Origin: Butyrivibrio sp.
GTDB taxonomy: Bacteria; Bacillota_A; Clostridia; Lachnospirales; Lachnospiraceae
DNA: 36,330 nt
Assembly: GCA_017996845.1 (NCBI GenBank)
Contig: JAGOGF010000016.1
Span: 1-36,330, forward strand
Direction of reading: 5' to 3'
Below, one piece after another: positions 23,966-31,079 of the stretch. A model generated the notes under the pieces. It saw only the letters and a list, made by a program, of their open reading frames with translations, was not told where the DNA came from and ran no database searches. Every line of letters starts with the position of its first letter. The stretch's first letter is position 1. The translations under genes and the position numbers were made by a program.

Positions 23966-24931
23966 ATGGAAAAAGGATTCTATGCGTTTGGAACAATGAA
24001 CTATATTCGAATTGATTCAGTAATGCCGGCGAAGGCGCAGAAGCTACTTTTACAGAATATGCAGAAAAAATGTGAGGAATTGGATGATCTTCTGTCCGCA
24101 TTTAAGTCTGAAAGTGATATAGGAAAGATTAATGCAAATGCTGGAAAGGCGAAGGTAGCTGTAGATGCAGTGACATTTCGACTTTTGAAATATGCGATTT
24201 CATATGCGGAAACATCGAATGGTGCATTTGATCCAACGATACGACCTGCCGTAGAACTATGGAAAATAGGTAAAAAAGAAGAACGGATACCTGAAAAAAG
24301 AGAGTGTCAGGAAATCAAAAAACTGGTTAATTACAAGGAAATCAGATTAGATGCGGCAAATCAAAGCGTTTTTTTGGAGCAACCAGGACAGGCACTTGAT
24401 CTTGGAGGGATTGCCAAGGGATATGCAGGTGACGTAATCAGAAACGAATTGATAGATAATGATGTTACAAGTGGAATTATGAATTTTGGCGGAACAATTC
24501 TCACTATAGGTAAAAAAACAGATGGGACAGACTGGAAGATTGGAATTCAAAATCCTCTGCAGGAAAGGGGTGCATTTATCGGAAGTGTAATACTGAATCA
24601 GGATGCGTTGGTAACCTCAGGAGTAAATGAAAGATTTTTTGTCAAAAACGGCATACGTTATCATCATCTGATTGATCCCTATACCTGTGAACCGGCATGC
24701 ACAGGGGTTCTAAGTGTTACCGCTGCAGGTGACTGCGCAATGGGCCTGGATGCCATTACAACCGCATTGTTCATTTTGGGAGCGGAGAGAGGAATCAGGT
24801 TTGCACGGGAAATAGGGGTAGAAGCTTTATATCTGTGTGAGGATGGAAATATATTTGCAACAAAAGGGTTTGCAAAGGGCAAATATCAGATTGAAATGAA
24901 AAAAACAAAAACATATTATAATGAAGAGTGA
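23966..24931 (+). CDS. apbE: FAD:protein FMN transferase (ApbE)
   Basis: 321 residues from ATG 23966 (GGAG at 23954-23957). ApbE cleaves FAD and links FMN to a Thr of partner proteins. Family blocks are FGTMNYIRI at the N-terminus, LDDLLSAFKSESDIGKIN, GAFDPTIRPAVELW, LDLGGIAKGYAGD, MNFGGTILTIG, YHHLIDPYTCEPA and the metal-binding MGLDAITTALFILGAERG. The partner is almost surely the next gene, which starts 8 bases after this stop and has two ApbE target motifs. No signal peptide or lipobox precedes the domain from either possible start, unlike many exported ApbE proteins. That would place it in the cytoplasm, which is at odds with the expected outside location of the FMN domains. Confidence 0.95.
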   Translation: MEKGFYAFGTMNYIRIDSVMPAKAQKLLLQNMQKKCEELDDLLSAFKSESDIGKINANAGKAKVAVDAVTFRLLKYAISYAETSNGAFDPTIRPAVELWKIGKKEERIPEKRECQEIKKLVNYKEIRLDAANQSVFLEQPGQALDLGGIAKGYAGDVIRNELIDNDVTSGIMNFGGTILTIGKKTDGTDWKIGIQNPLQERGAFIGSVILNQDALVTSGVNERFFVKNGIRYHHLIDPYTCEPACTGVLSVTAAGDCAMGLDAITTALFILGAERGIRFAREIGVEALYLCEDGNIFATKGFAKGKYQIEMKKTKTYYNEE

Positions 24932-24939
24932 GGATAAAA

Positions 24940-26616
24940 ATGGCAGAACAAAAGGCACAGAAAATGAGTAATAAAGTATACATGCCACTTATTCGGAGAG
25001 GAATACAGATATTATGTTTTATCTTTATTCCATCACTGTTTATTCAGATATTCAACAGCATCAAGGCTGTCATTTTTTTGTTAATACATCAGCAAAGCAC
25101 AGTTTCAGTAGTTCTTCCGGATATTGTCCTTTTGGCTGCAGTTACGGTTGTTACACTTATTGCCGGAAGATTCTTCTGCGGCTGGATGTGTGCATTTGGC
25201 AGTATGGGTGATTTTATATATAGATTTCCCCGTTTTATATTTGGTAAAAAAAATACGCGCAATAGGATTCCCAGAACGATCGATGTTATTTTGAAAGGAG
25301 TCAAATATATCCTGTTTGCTCTTTTTGTAATCATGATCTGGGGATTTGAACTGGTCAGTATTCCCCAGGGAACTGATCCCTGGGCAGTCTTTGGTATGCT
25401 GGCTTCATTTGGAAACTGGCCTTCTCTTACAACACTGGTACAGGGGTGGATGATTGCAACATTCATTTTGATGGCAATTATAATTGCATCCTTTTTCTGG
25501 GAACGATTTTTTTGCAGGTATCTATGTCCGCTGGGCGCATATTTTGCGATTATAAGCAGACTTCGTCCGGTAAATATCCGGAAAGATCGTAAGAATTGCG
25601 GGAAATGCAGACTTTGTACAGTCAAGTGCAGTATGGGAATACCACTTGATAATATGGATCAGGTAACAACAGGAGAATGTATTAACTGTATGGAATGCGT
25701 CAGGGTATGTCCTTCTTCCAATGCACATCTGGACCTGGACGAAAAGAAAAAGAATGTGATTGTTGCAGGAACGTTATCCTGTGCATTGATTTCAGGAGCT
25801 TACTATCTGGGAAATTTATATGATACGATGCAGCCGGCAGAAACAACGGTAGCCGGTACGCAAACATCAAACAGCAGCTATTCCAATCTTGCGGACGGAA
25901 TCTATACGGGGAGCGGGATGGGATTTAGAGGAGAAACGACAGTCGAAGTCACATTGGAAAGCGGAGTTATCACAAACGTAGATATTACGGCAGCTTCCGA
26001 TGATGCAGAATATCTAAACAAAGCTTCCGGAACAATTATTTCGGAAGTAATCGCAGGGCAGACCACAGATGTGGATACAGTCAGTGGTGCAACGTACAGC
26101 AGCAACGGGATTATTTCCGCGATTGCAAATGCTCTTTCTAATAATAATCAGACAGAAACAGGCAGCAGGCAGGATACTGCATCGGTATCAGCATCGGCAG
26201 GGCAGAGCCTGGAAACAGATACACAGCAGGAGGCAGCGAGTACACAGGCTGACAGCGCATTGCAGGCGACAGCATCTTCTTCGGCGGATGCATCGGATAC
26301 ACAATTGCAGGATGGAACTTATAACGGAAGCGGGACGGGGTTCAGAGGAGAAACAGATGTTACGGTTACCGTGGCAGGTGGGAAAATTACAGATATCCGC
26401 ATTGATTCCTATCAGGATGATGAACAGTTTTTCGGACGGGCCGAAGGTACGATCATACAGGAAATGATTGCCAATCAGTCTGTAAATGTGGATGCGGTCA
26501 GCGGTGCTACCTATAGCAGCAATGGAATAAAAGAAGCAGTTGCAAATGCTTTGAGCCTGGATTATACGTCCAGTGCGGTTCAAAGTAAGGGACGTGGTGG
26601 CTTCAGACACGAATGA
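24940..26616 (+). CDS. NapH-like membrane iron-sulfur protein fused to two FMN-binding domains
   Basis: 558 residues from ATG 24940 (GAGG in the apbE stop region); a GTG at 24928 overlaps that stop. Four membrane helices lie in residues ~15-200, with the NapH/NosR-type cysteine pairs C80/C84 (CGWMC) and C192/C196 (CRYLCP). Two 4Fe-4S clusters follow: C220, C223, C226, C230 and C247, C250, C253, C257. A further helix lies at ~273-292. Then come two FMN_bind domains (~310-400 and ~460-545), each ending in VSGATYSSNGI with acceptor Thr385 and Thr524 for covalent FMN, joined by a ~55-residue Ser/Thr/Ala/Gln linker. It looks like a one-protein electron conduit from a membrane donor through Fe-S clusters to flavins outside the cell. 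Final acceptor unknown. A strong terminator follows. Confidence 0.93.
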   Translation: MAEQKAQKMSNKVYMPLIRRGIQILCFIFIPSLFIQIFNSIKAVIFLLIHQQSTVSVVLPDIVLLAAVTVVTLIAGRFFCGWMCAFGSMGDFIYRFPRFIFGKKNTRNRIPRTIDVILKGVKYILFALFVIMIWGFELVSIPQGTDPWAVFGMLASFGNWPSLTTLVQGWMIATFILMAIIIASFFWERFFCRYLCPLGAYFAIISRLRPVNIRKDRKNCGKCRLCTVKCSMGIPLDNMDQVTTGECINCMECVRVCPSSNAHLDLDEKKKNVIVAGTLSCALISGAYYLGNLYDTMQPAETTVAGTQTSNSSYSNLADGIYTGSGMGFRGETTVEVTLESGVITNVDITAASDDAEYLNKASGTIISEVIAGQTTDVDTVSGATYSSNGIISAIANALSNNNQTETGSRQDTASVSASAGQSLETDTQQEAASTQADSALQATASSSADASDTQLQDGTYNGSGTGFRGETDVTVTVAGGKITDIRIDSYQDDEQFFGRAEGTIIQEMIANQSVNVDAVSGATYSSNGIKEAVANALSLDYTSSAVQSKGRGGFRHE

Positions 26617-26623
26617 GGAATAT

Positions 26624-26664
26624 AAAAAACTGCCGTAGAAGATTTCTTCTGCGGCAGTTTTTTT
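26624..26664. terminator. Strong bidirectional terminator
   Basis: AAAAAACTGCCG (26624-26635) pairs with CGGCAGTTTTTT, with AGAAG/CTTCT extending the stem inward. T7 ends it on the plus strand and A6 on the other, so it can serve both the flavoprotein gene and the minus-strand small gene. Confidence 0.92.
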
Positions 26665-26692
26665 GAACATTGTTTCATAGAAAGAAAAGGCT

Positions 26693-26809
26693 TTAGTGCT
26701 TCTTTGGCTTTGGAGCAGCTTCGTCAGCGGCAACTGTGTGATCAGCGACGTTTACTTTTGGAACTGCCTTCCTTTTTTTCAACGGATGCTTCGGATTCTT
26801 ATCTCCCAT
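26693..26809 (-). CDS. Small basic protein, 38 residues
   Basis: The minus strand from 26809 to 26693 encodes a 38-residue peptide beginning MGDKNPKHPLKKRKAVPK and ending APKPKKH. It is rich in Lys, Pro and Ala with no hydrophobic helix. AAAGGGAG at 26826-26819 lies 9 bases upstream of the ATG, and a promoter-like pair lies further up (26907-26880). The downstream terminator at 26624-26664 closes the unit. My recollection is that similar short MGDKNP-starting peptides occur in other Clostridia, but this needs a search. The composition suggests binding to RNA, ribosome or other acidic partners; no function is claimed. Confidence 0.72.
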   Translation of the reverse strand: MGDKNPKHPLKKRKAVPKVNVADHTVAADEAAPKPKKH

Positions 26810-26879
26810 TGCAATACACTCCCTTTCTAATAATATATTTTCTAATAGCTTTAAATGAATAATTATTTGTTCAATAGAA

Positions 26880-26907
26880 AGAATAACACTTTTGAATTGT
26901 TTGTCAA
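26880..26907 (-). promoter_or_regulatory. Promoter of the small minus-strand gene
   Basis: On the minus strand, a perfect TTGACA (26907-26902), 16-base spacer, TATTCT (26885-26880). It overlaps a plus-strand TTGAAT (26892-26897), 17 bases, TATATA (26915-26920), so divergent promoters may overlap here. Confidence 0.6.
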
Positions 26908-27033
26908 ATTATATTATATAAAAAGTATTGATATATATTAATTGAAATAAATTGAAAATATCAGAAATAAAAAGATAAAAGCAAATATAATCTGACAAGA
27001 TGCGCTTAAAAAAAGCAAAGAAAAAAAGAGTTC

Positions 27034-27062
27034 TTGTCTAAACGGATTCTTTATGATAATAT
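27034..27062 (+). promoter_or_regulatory. Promoter of the ABC-F gene
   Basis: TTGTCT (27034-27039), 17-base spacer, TAATAT (27057-27062), about 40 bases before the ATG. An alternative distal promoter at 26892-26920 would give a leader near 180 bases. Confidence 0.5.
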
Positions 27063-27103
27063 TTCGAAAGTCTGCCACAAATTTTTTTATCGGGAGAACG
27101 AAA

Positions 27104-28666
27104 ATGAGTATATTGAATGTTGAACATCTGACGCATGGATTTGGCGACAGAGCTATTTTTGAAGATGTATCTTTCAGATTACTGAAAGGTGAACACGTAG
27201 GACTGGTTGGCGCAAACGGCGAAGGAAAGTCTACGTTTATGAATATTATCACGAATAAACTGATGCCGGATGAAGGCAAGGTGGAGTGGGCCAAAAACGT
27301 TCGGGTAGGATATCTGGATCAGCATACCGTTCTTGAAAAAGGGATGACGGTAAAAGATGTCCTTTCTTCTGCTTTTGATTTTTTGCATGAGATGGATGCA
27401 AGAATGACACAGATATGTGACGCTCTTTCTGATCCGGAAACGGATGCAAAACAGATGGATTCTTATATGGAAGAGCTTGGCACAATACAGGATCTTTTAT
27501 CTGCGCATGATTATTATATGATTGATGCCAAAGTGGAAGAGGTCGCAAGAGCGCTCGGCCTTTTGGATATCGGAATCGATAAGGATGTTACGGAACTCAG
27601 CGGCGGACAGAGAACAAAGGTGCTGCTGGGGAAACTGCTCCTGGAAAAACCGGATATTCTGCTTCTGGACGAGCCGACCAATTATCTGGATCAGGAACAT
27701 ATTGAGTGGCTCAAAAGATATCTGAATGAATATGAGAATGCTTTTATATTGATTTCCCACGATATTCCTTTTCTGAACAGTGTAGTCAATATTATTTATC
27801 ATATGGATAACCGGAAACTGGACAGATACCCGGGAGACTATGATAAATTTCTTGCCGTATATGAGATGAAAAAGACGCAGGTGGAAGCTGCTTACAATAA
27901 ACAGCAGAAGGAAATTGCGGATCTGAAAGATTTTGTGGCCAGAAACAAAGCAAGAGTAGCAACCAGAAATATGGCAATGTCCAGACAGAAAAAACTGGAT
28001 AAGATGGATGTAATCGAACTGGCAGCGGAAAAACCCAAACCGGAATTTCTGTTCCGGGAGGCAAGAACACCGGGAAAATATATTTTTCAGACCAAAAATA
28101 TGGTGATCGGTTATGATACACCGCTTTCCACGCCGCTTAATCTGAGTATGGAGCGGGGATCCAAAATTGTTCTGACAGGTACCAATGGAATTGGAAAAAC
28201 AACGCTGCTGAAAAGTATTCTTGGACTGATCAAACCGATAGAGGGTTATGTGGAAAGAGGAGAATATCTGAGCATCGGCTATTTTGAACAGGAAATGGAT
28301 CAGAAGATTCAGACGACCTGTCTGGAAGAAATCTGGCAGGAATTTCCGGCTTACTCGCAGTATGAAGTCAGAAGCGCGCTTGCAAAGTGCGGATTGACAA
28401 CCAAACATATTGAGAGTCTGGTCAGAGTCTTAAGCGGTGGAGAGCAGGCGAAAGTAAGACTATGCAAACTGATCAATCGGGAAACGAATATATTACTTCT
28501 GGATGAGCCGACGAACCATCTGGATGTAGATGCCAAAGAAGAATTAAAACGCGCGTTGAAAGCATATCACGGAAGTATTCTGATGGTATGCCATGAACCG
28601 GAGTTTTATGACGATCTTGCGACACAGGTCTGGGATTGTACCAAATGGTCTACCCTTACAGTATGA
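27104..28666 (+). CDS. ABC-F family ATPase (ribosome-associated type)
   Basis: 520 residues with two ATP-binding cassettes and no membrane segment, as in ABC-F proteins that act on the ribosome (translation factors or antibiotic protection). Cassette 1 has Walker A GANGEGKST at 36-44, signature LSGGQRTKV and Walker B ILLLDEPTNYLD. A basic interdomain linker (about 240-300, KKTQVEAAYNKQQKEIADLKD...) follows. Cassette 2 has GTNGIGKTT, LSGGEQAKVRL and ILLLDEPTNHLD. ATG 27104 is chosen for GGGAG at 27092-27096; the upstream in-frame ATG at 27053 lacks one. Length and start (MSILNVEHLTHGFGDRAIF) fit YkpA/YbiT-like members more than EttA. A resistance role is possible but not shown. Confidence 0.92.
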   Translation: MSILNVEHLTHGFGDRAIFEDVSFRLLKGEHVGLVGANGEGKSTFMNIITNKLMPDEGKVEWAKNVRVGYLDQHTVLEKGMTVKDVLSSAFDFLHEMDARMTQICDALSDPETDAKQMDSYMEELGTIQDLLSAHDYYMIDAKVEEVARALGLLDIGIDKDVTELSGGQRTKVLLGKLLLEKPDILLLDEPTNYLDQEHIEWLKRYLNEYENAFILISHDIPFLNSVVNIIYHMDNRKLDRYPGDYDKFLAVYEMKKTQVEAAYNKQQKEIADLKDFVARNKARVATRNMAMSRQKKLDKMDVIELAAEKPKPEFLFREARTPGKYIFQTKNMVIGYDTPLSTPLNLSMERGSKIVLTGTNGIGKTTLLKSILGLIKPIEGYVERGEYLSIGYFEQEMDQKIQTTCLEEIWQEFPAYSQYEVRSALAKCGLTTKHIESLVRVLSGGEQAKVRLCKLINRETNILLLDEPTNHLDVDAKEELKRALKAYHGSILMVCHEPEFYDDLATQVWDCTKWSTLTV

Positions 28667-28681
28667 CAGGAGGATAAGAAA

Positions 28682-29368
28682 CTGAAATATTCAGTAAATG
28701 GTTATATAAAAAGATATGTGATTCTTATAATAGGATTGTTTGTTATGGCATTTGGTGTTGCCCTTTCAACCAGAGCAGATCTCGGAACTTCACCGATTTC
28801 GTGTCCGCCCTATGTTCTGAGTCTTGTCATGCCCTTTTCTATGGGGGATATCACCATAGCAATGCATATATTGTTTATTTTGATTCAGATTCTGCTGCTG
28901 CGCAGAAATTATGATCCGGTGCAGCTGCTACAGCTGGCAGCAGCTTTTGTATTTGGCTATTTTACAGATCTGACACTTGCGCTGACGGATAAAATTACGG
29001 CAGTCAGTTACCCGCAGCAATGGATAATGTGTCTGATCAGCTGTGTATTGGTCGCAATCGGGGTGGAATTTGAAGTAAGAGCAGGCGTTATCATGCTGGC
29101 TGGAGAAGGAACGATGACTGCAATTGCAAGTGTGTTTCATGTTGCATTTGCAAAAGTTAAGGTTGCATTTGATTCTTCCATGGTAATCATTGCCTGCATT
29201 ATCTCACTGGCTGTACTGGGGAATATAAAGGGCGTGCGGGAAGGGACTGTTGCGGCAGCCCTTCTGGTCGGACTGATGGTAAAGATTCTGGACAGAATGC
29301 TTTCCGGATTTTTTCACAGAATCGGATTGGATGAACCGGCACAATCGGGCAAAAAGAAAGTTGCATAA
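28682..29368 (+). CDS. YczE-like integral membrane protein, probable CTG start
   Basis: 228 residues if read from CTG 28682. AGGAGGA (28668-28674) is 7 bases upstream, and the only other candidate, GTG 28718, has no ribosome site and would lose the LKYSVNGYIKRY lead. Five to six membrane helices are expected (VILIIGLFVMAFGVALS, IAMHILFILIQILLL, LLQLAAAFVFGYFTDL, IMCLISCVLVAIGVEF, VIIACIISLAVLGNI, TVAAALLVGLMVKIL). The motif GVALSTRADLGTSPISCPPYVLS matches the YczE/YitT-like membrane family of unknown transport or sensing role. The frame is the same as the ABC-F gene and begins 15 bases after its stop, so the two are co-translated in one operon. Function unknown. Confidence 0.82.
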   Translation: MKYSVNGYIKRYVILIIGLFVMAFGVALSTRADLGTSPISCPPYVLSLVMPFSMGDITIAMHILFILIQILLLRRNYDPVQLLQLAAAFVFGYFTDLTLALTDKITAVSYPQQWIMCLISCVLVAIGVEFEVRAGVIMLAGEGTMTAIASVFHVAFAKVKVAFDSSMVIIACIISLAVLGNIKGVREGTVAAALLVGLMVKILDRMLSGFFHRIGLDEPAQSGKKKVA

Positions 29369-29398
29369 AAAATATTTTGTGAAAAAAAGATAAAGTGC

Positions 29399-29427
29399 TT
29401 GCTATCGTGTTATTGCAGTACTATATT
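29399..29427 (+). promoter_or_regulatory. Promoter of the FMN riboswitch-ribU unit
   Basis: TTGCTA (29399-29404), 17-base spacer, TATATT (29422-29427). Transcription would start about 15 bases before the aptamer. Confidence 0.7.
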
Positions 29428-29447
29428 AAATAACAGAAAGAACATAT

Positions 29448-29557
29448 TTCTTCGGGGTTGGGTGCGATTCCCTACCGGCGGTAAAGTCCGCGACCCGCGC
29501 AAGCGGTTGATTTGGTGAAATTCCAAGACCGACAGTAAAGTCTGGATGAAAGAAGAA
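29448..29557 (+). ncRNA. FMN riboswitch aptamer (RFN element)
   Basis: The conserved RFN core is present in order: TTCGGGGTTGGGTGCGATTC, CCGGCGGTAAAGTCCGCGA, a variable CCGCGCAAGCGG hairpin, GATTTGGTGAAATTCC, CCGACAGTAAAGTC and GGATGAAAGAAG. TTCTTC (29448-29453) and GAAGAA (29552-29557) close the P1 stem. FMN binding would favour the terminator at 29618-29649 and so lower ribU expression. Confidence 0.97.
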
Positions 29558-29617
29558 TGAATATGAGTATGGGAATATCTGTTTGATGGATATATCCGAT
29601 ATGTTGTGTATGCATTC

Positions 29618-29649
29618 AACCCCGAACCATTTTGGTTCGGGGTTTTTTT
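29618..29649 (+). terminator. Riboswitch-controlled terminator
   Basis: AACCCCGAACCA (29618-29629), a 3-base loop, TGGTTCGGGGTT (29633-29644) and a run of T to 29649. The left arm is also complementary to TTCGGGGTT at 29451-29459 in the aptamer, giving an antiterminator option. Confidence 0.93.
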
Positions 29650-29731
29650 ATGTATTCACGGATTTCATTCCTCGAAGCAGCAGAAAAAATTTCTGCTTGT
29701 TTGAGCGCAAAAAGCGCAGAAGGAGAAAATC

Positions 29732-30502
29732 ATGAGTAATGGATTAGTGCAAAGTGTAATGACGAACGTGGTATTTGTAACGGAATTTCTGGTAATTATT
29801 GTTGCCTCTTTTTTGATCGCGTGGATTTTTGAAAAGGCAGCCAAACGCAAAAATCATGATACACAGCGTATTCTCACAACACGTAAGCTGGTTGTGATTG
29901 GTGTATTTTCTGCAATTTCAGCGATTTTGTATATTTTGGATTTCCCGGTTTTCTTTGCACCGGGTTTTTATCGTATGGATTTCAGTGAACTTCCGGCACT
30001 GATTGGAGCATTCGCCTTTGGACCGGTAACTGGCGTTATGATTGAATTTATCAAGATCCTTGTAAAAATTGTAATGCAGGGAACCACTACCGCGTTTGTA
30101 GGTGATCTTGCTAATTTTGTGATCGGATGCAGTTTTATTCTGCCGGCTTCTATTATCTATAATTTCAAAAAGAACAGGAAATCAGCGCTGATCGCTTGTA
30201 TTACTGCAACCGCAGTGATTACGGTTGTTGGTGCAGTATTTAATGCGGTTTATCTGCTTCCCACATTTTCGGTGCTGTACGGAATGCCGATGGATTCCCT
30301 GATTGCAGCAGGAACAGCAGTAAATGGTAATATAAAAGATCTGTACAGCTTTGTCATTCTTGCGGTTGCACCTATGAATCTGTTTAAAGGATCTTTGGAT
30401 TCACTGATTACCTTTCTGATCTACAAAAAACTCAGTCCGGTTTTGAAGTTCGGCTATGAACATACATCTGCATCGGATAAAGTAAAAACGGAACAGGATT
30501 GA
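29732..30502 (+). CDS. ribU: Riboflavin ECF transporter substrate-binding subunit (RibU)
   Basis: A 256-residue membrane protein of the energy-coupling-factor S-component type that brings riboflavin into the cell. After an extra N-terminal helix (~14-32, FVTEFLVIIVASFLIAWIF) comes the conserved S-component start KLVVIGVFSAISAILYILDFPV. FYRMDFSELPALIGAFAFGPVTGVMIEFIKILVKIVMQGTTTAFVGDLANFVIG then matches RibU/YpaA family blocks, followed by three more helices. AAGGAG precedes ATG 29732. The FMN riboswitch directly upstream confirms the substrate class. The shared EcfA/EcfA'/EcfT module it needs is not in the window. The extra N-terminal helix is longer than in B. subtilis RibU. Confidence 0.94.
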   Translation: MSNGLVQSVMTNVVFVTEFLVIIVASFLIAWIFEKAAKRKNHDTQRILTTRKLVVIGVFSAISAILYILDFPVFFAPGFYRMDFSELPALIGAFAFGPVTGVMIEFIKILVKIVMQGTTTAFVGDLANFVIGCSFILPASIIYNFKKNRKSALIACITATAVITVVGAVFNAVYLLPTFSVLYGMPMDSLIAAGTAVNGNIKDLYSFVILAVAPMNLFKGSLDSLITFLIYKKLSPVLKFGYEHTSASDKVKTEQD

Positions 30503-30532
30503 TATTCTCTGCGGAAAGACCATATTTTGAGG

Positions 30533-30566
30533 CACAGTTTTCTTTTTTTGAAAACTGTGTTTTTTT
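30533..30566 (+). terminator. ribU terminator
   Basis: CACAGTTTTC (30533-30542) and GAAAACTGTG (30550-30559) form a 10-bp stem with a T7 loop and a following T run to 30566. Confidence 0.88.
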
Positions 30567-30567
30567 G

Positions 30568-30595
30568 TTGACAAATAAAGATTATGATGTATTAT
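30568..30595 (+). promoter_or_regulatory. Promoter of the GntR-ABC operon
   Basis: A perfect TTGACA (30568-30573), 16-base spacer, TATTAT (30590-30595). It begins two bases after the ribU terminator. Confidence 0.75.
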
Positions 30596-30625
30596 TGTAT
30601 TAAGTAACTAATACAGCAATACAAT
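30594..30625. promoter_or_regulatory. Operator-like inverted repeats at the GntR promoter start site
   Basis: TGTATTA (30596-30602), AGTAAC, TAATACA (30609-30615) is a perfect 7-bp inverted repeat touching the -10 box. A third half-site AATACAAT at 30618-30625 pairs with ATTGTATT at 30594-30601. The placement suits self-repression by the GntR protein encoded just downstream. Confidence 0.7.
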
Positions 30626-30653
30626 GAATTGGAAAAAGAAATCGAGGTACGAT

Positions 30654-31037
30654 ATGGCATGGAGTCTTAACGGTAGTAAGCCAATCTATTTACAACTGGT
30701 AGAAGAAATACGGCGAAGAGTAATCGCAGGAGAGTATCTTCCGGGGAGCCATGTTCCCTCTGTAAGAGATTTTGCTGCGGAGGCTGCAGTAAATCCCAAT
30801 ACAATGCAGCGGGCACTTACAGAACTGGAACGGGAAGGGCTGCTGGAAAATCAGCGGACAAATGGAAGAACAGTAACGGAGGATGCAGAAATGATCGCAC
30901 AGCAGAAAAGAAATATGGCAGAGACAGAAATAAGAGAATGTCTGGAACGGATGCAGAAACTTGGTATATCTGCAGAAGAAATGATCTCCATGATTCAGAA
31001 GATTGAACAGAGTGAGCAGAAATCAAGCGAACAGTAA
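30654..31037 (+). CDS. GntR-family regulator, YtrA subfamily
   Basis: 127 residues from ATG 30654 (GAGG at 30644-30647); an upstream in-frame ATG at 30624 overlaps the operator half-site and lacks a ribosome site. The N-terminal winged helix-turn-helix reads PIYLQLVEEIRRRVIAGEYLPGSHVPSVRDFAAEAAVNPNTMQRALTELEREGLLENQRTNGRTV, classic GntR. The short helical tail (~50 residues, no sugar or acid-binding domain) defines the YtrA type, which controls neighbouring ABC transporters, often in response to cell-wall antibiotics. The next two genes are such a transporter. The operator at 30594-30625 is probably its own target; inducer unknown. Confidence 0.93.
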   Translation: MAWSLNGSKPIYLQLVEEIRRRVIAGEYLPGSHVPSVRDFAAEAAVNPNTMQRALTELEREGLLENQRTNGRTVTEDAEMIAQQKRNMAETEIRECLERMQKLGISAEEMISMIQKIEQSEQKSSEQ

Positions 31038-31079
31038 AGAAGAGCAAAAATCCTATTATAATCAGGAATGGAGATAAAG

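Noticed and set aside
26188..26733. Minus-strand open frame of 181 codons
   Set aside because: Antisense to the FMN-binding domains and through the terminator; composition is that of a shadow frame. The small gene at 26693-26809 is in another frame.
27497..28408. Minus-strand open frame of 303 codons
   Set aside because: It is fully antisense to the ABC-F gene, Cys/His/Phe/Ser-rich like a mirror frame, with no recognisable domain.
27104..28666. ABC-F gene as a definite antibiotic-resistance gene
   Set aside because: Length and start resemble housekeeping YkpA/YbiT-like members, and there is no diagnostic resistance-type leader peptide or extended linker that I can confirm.
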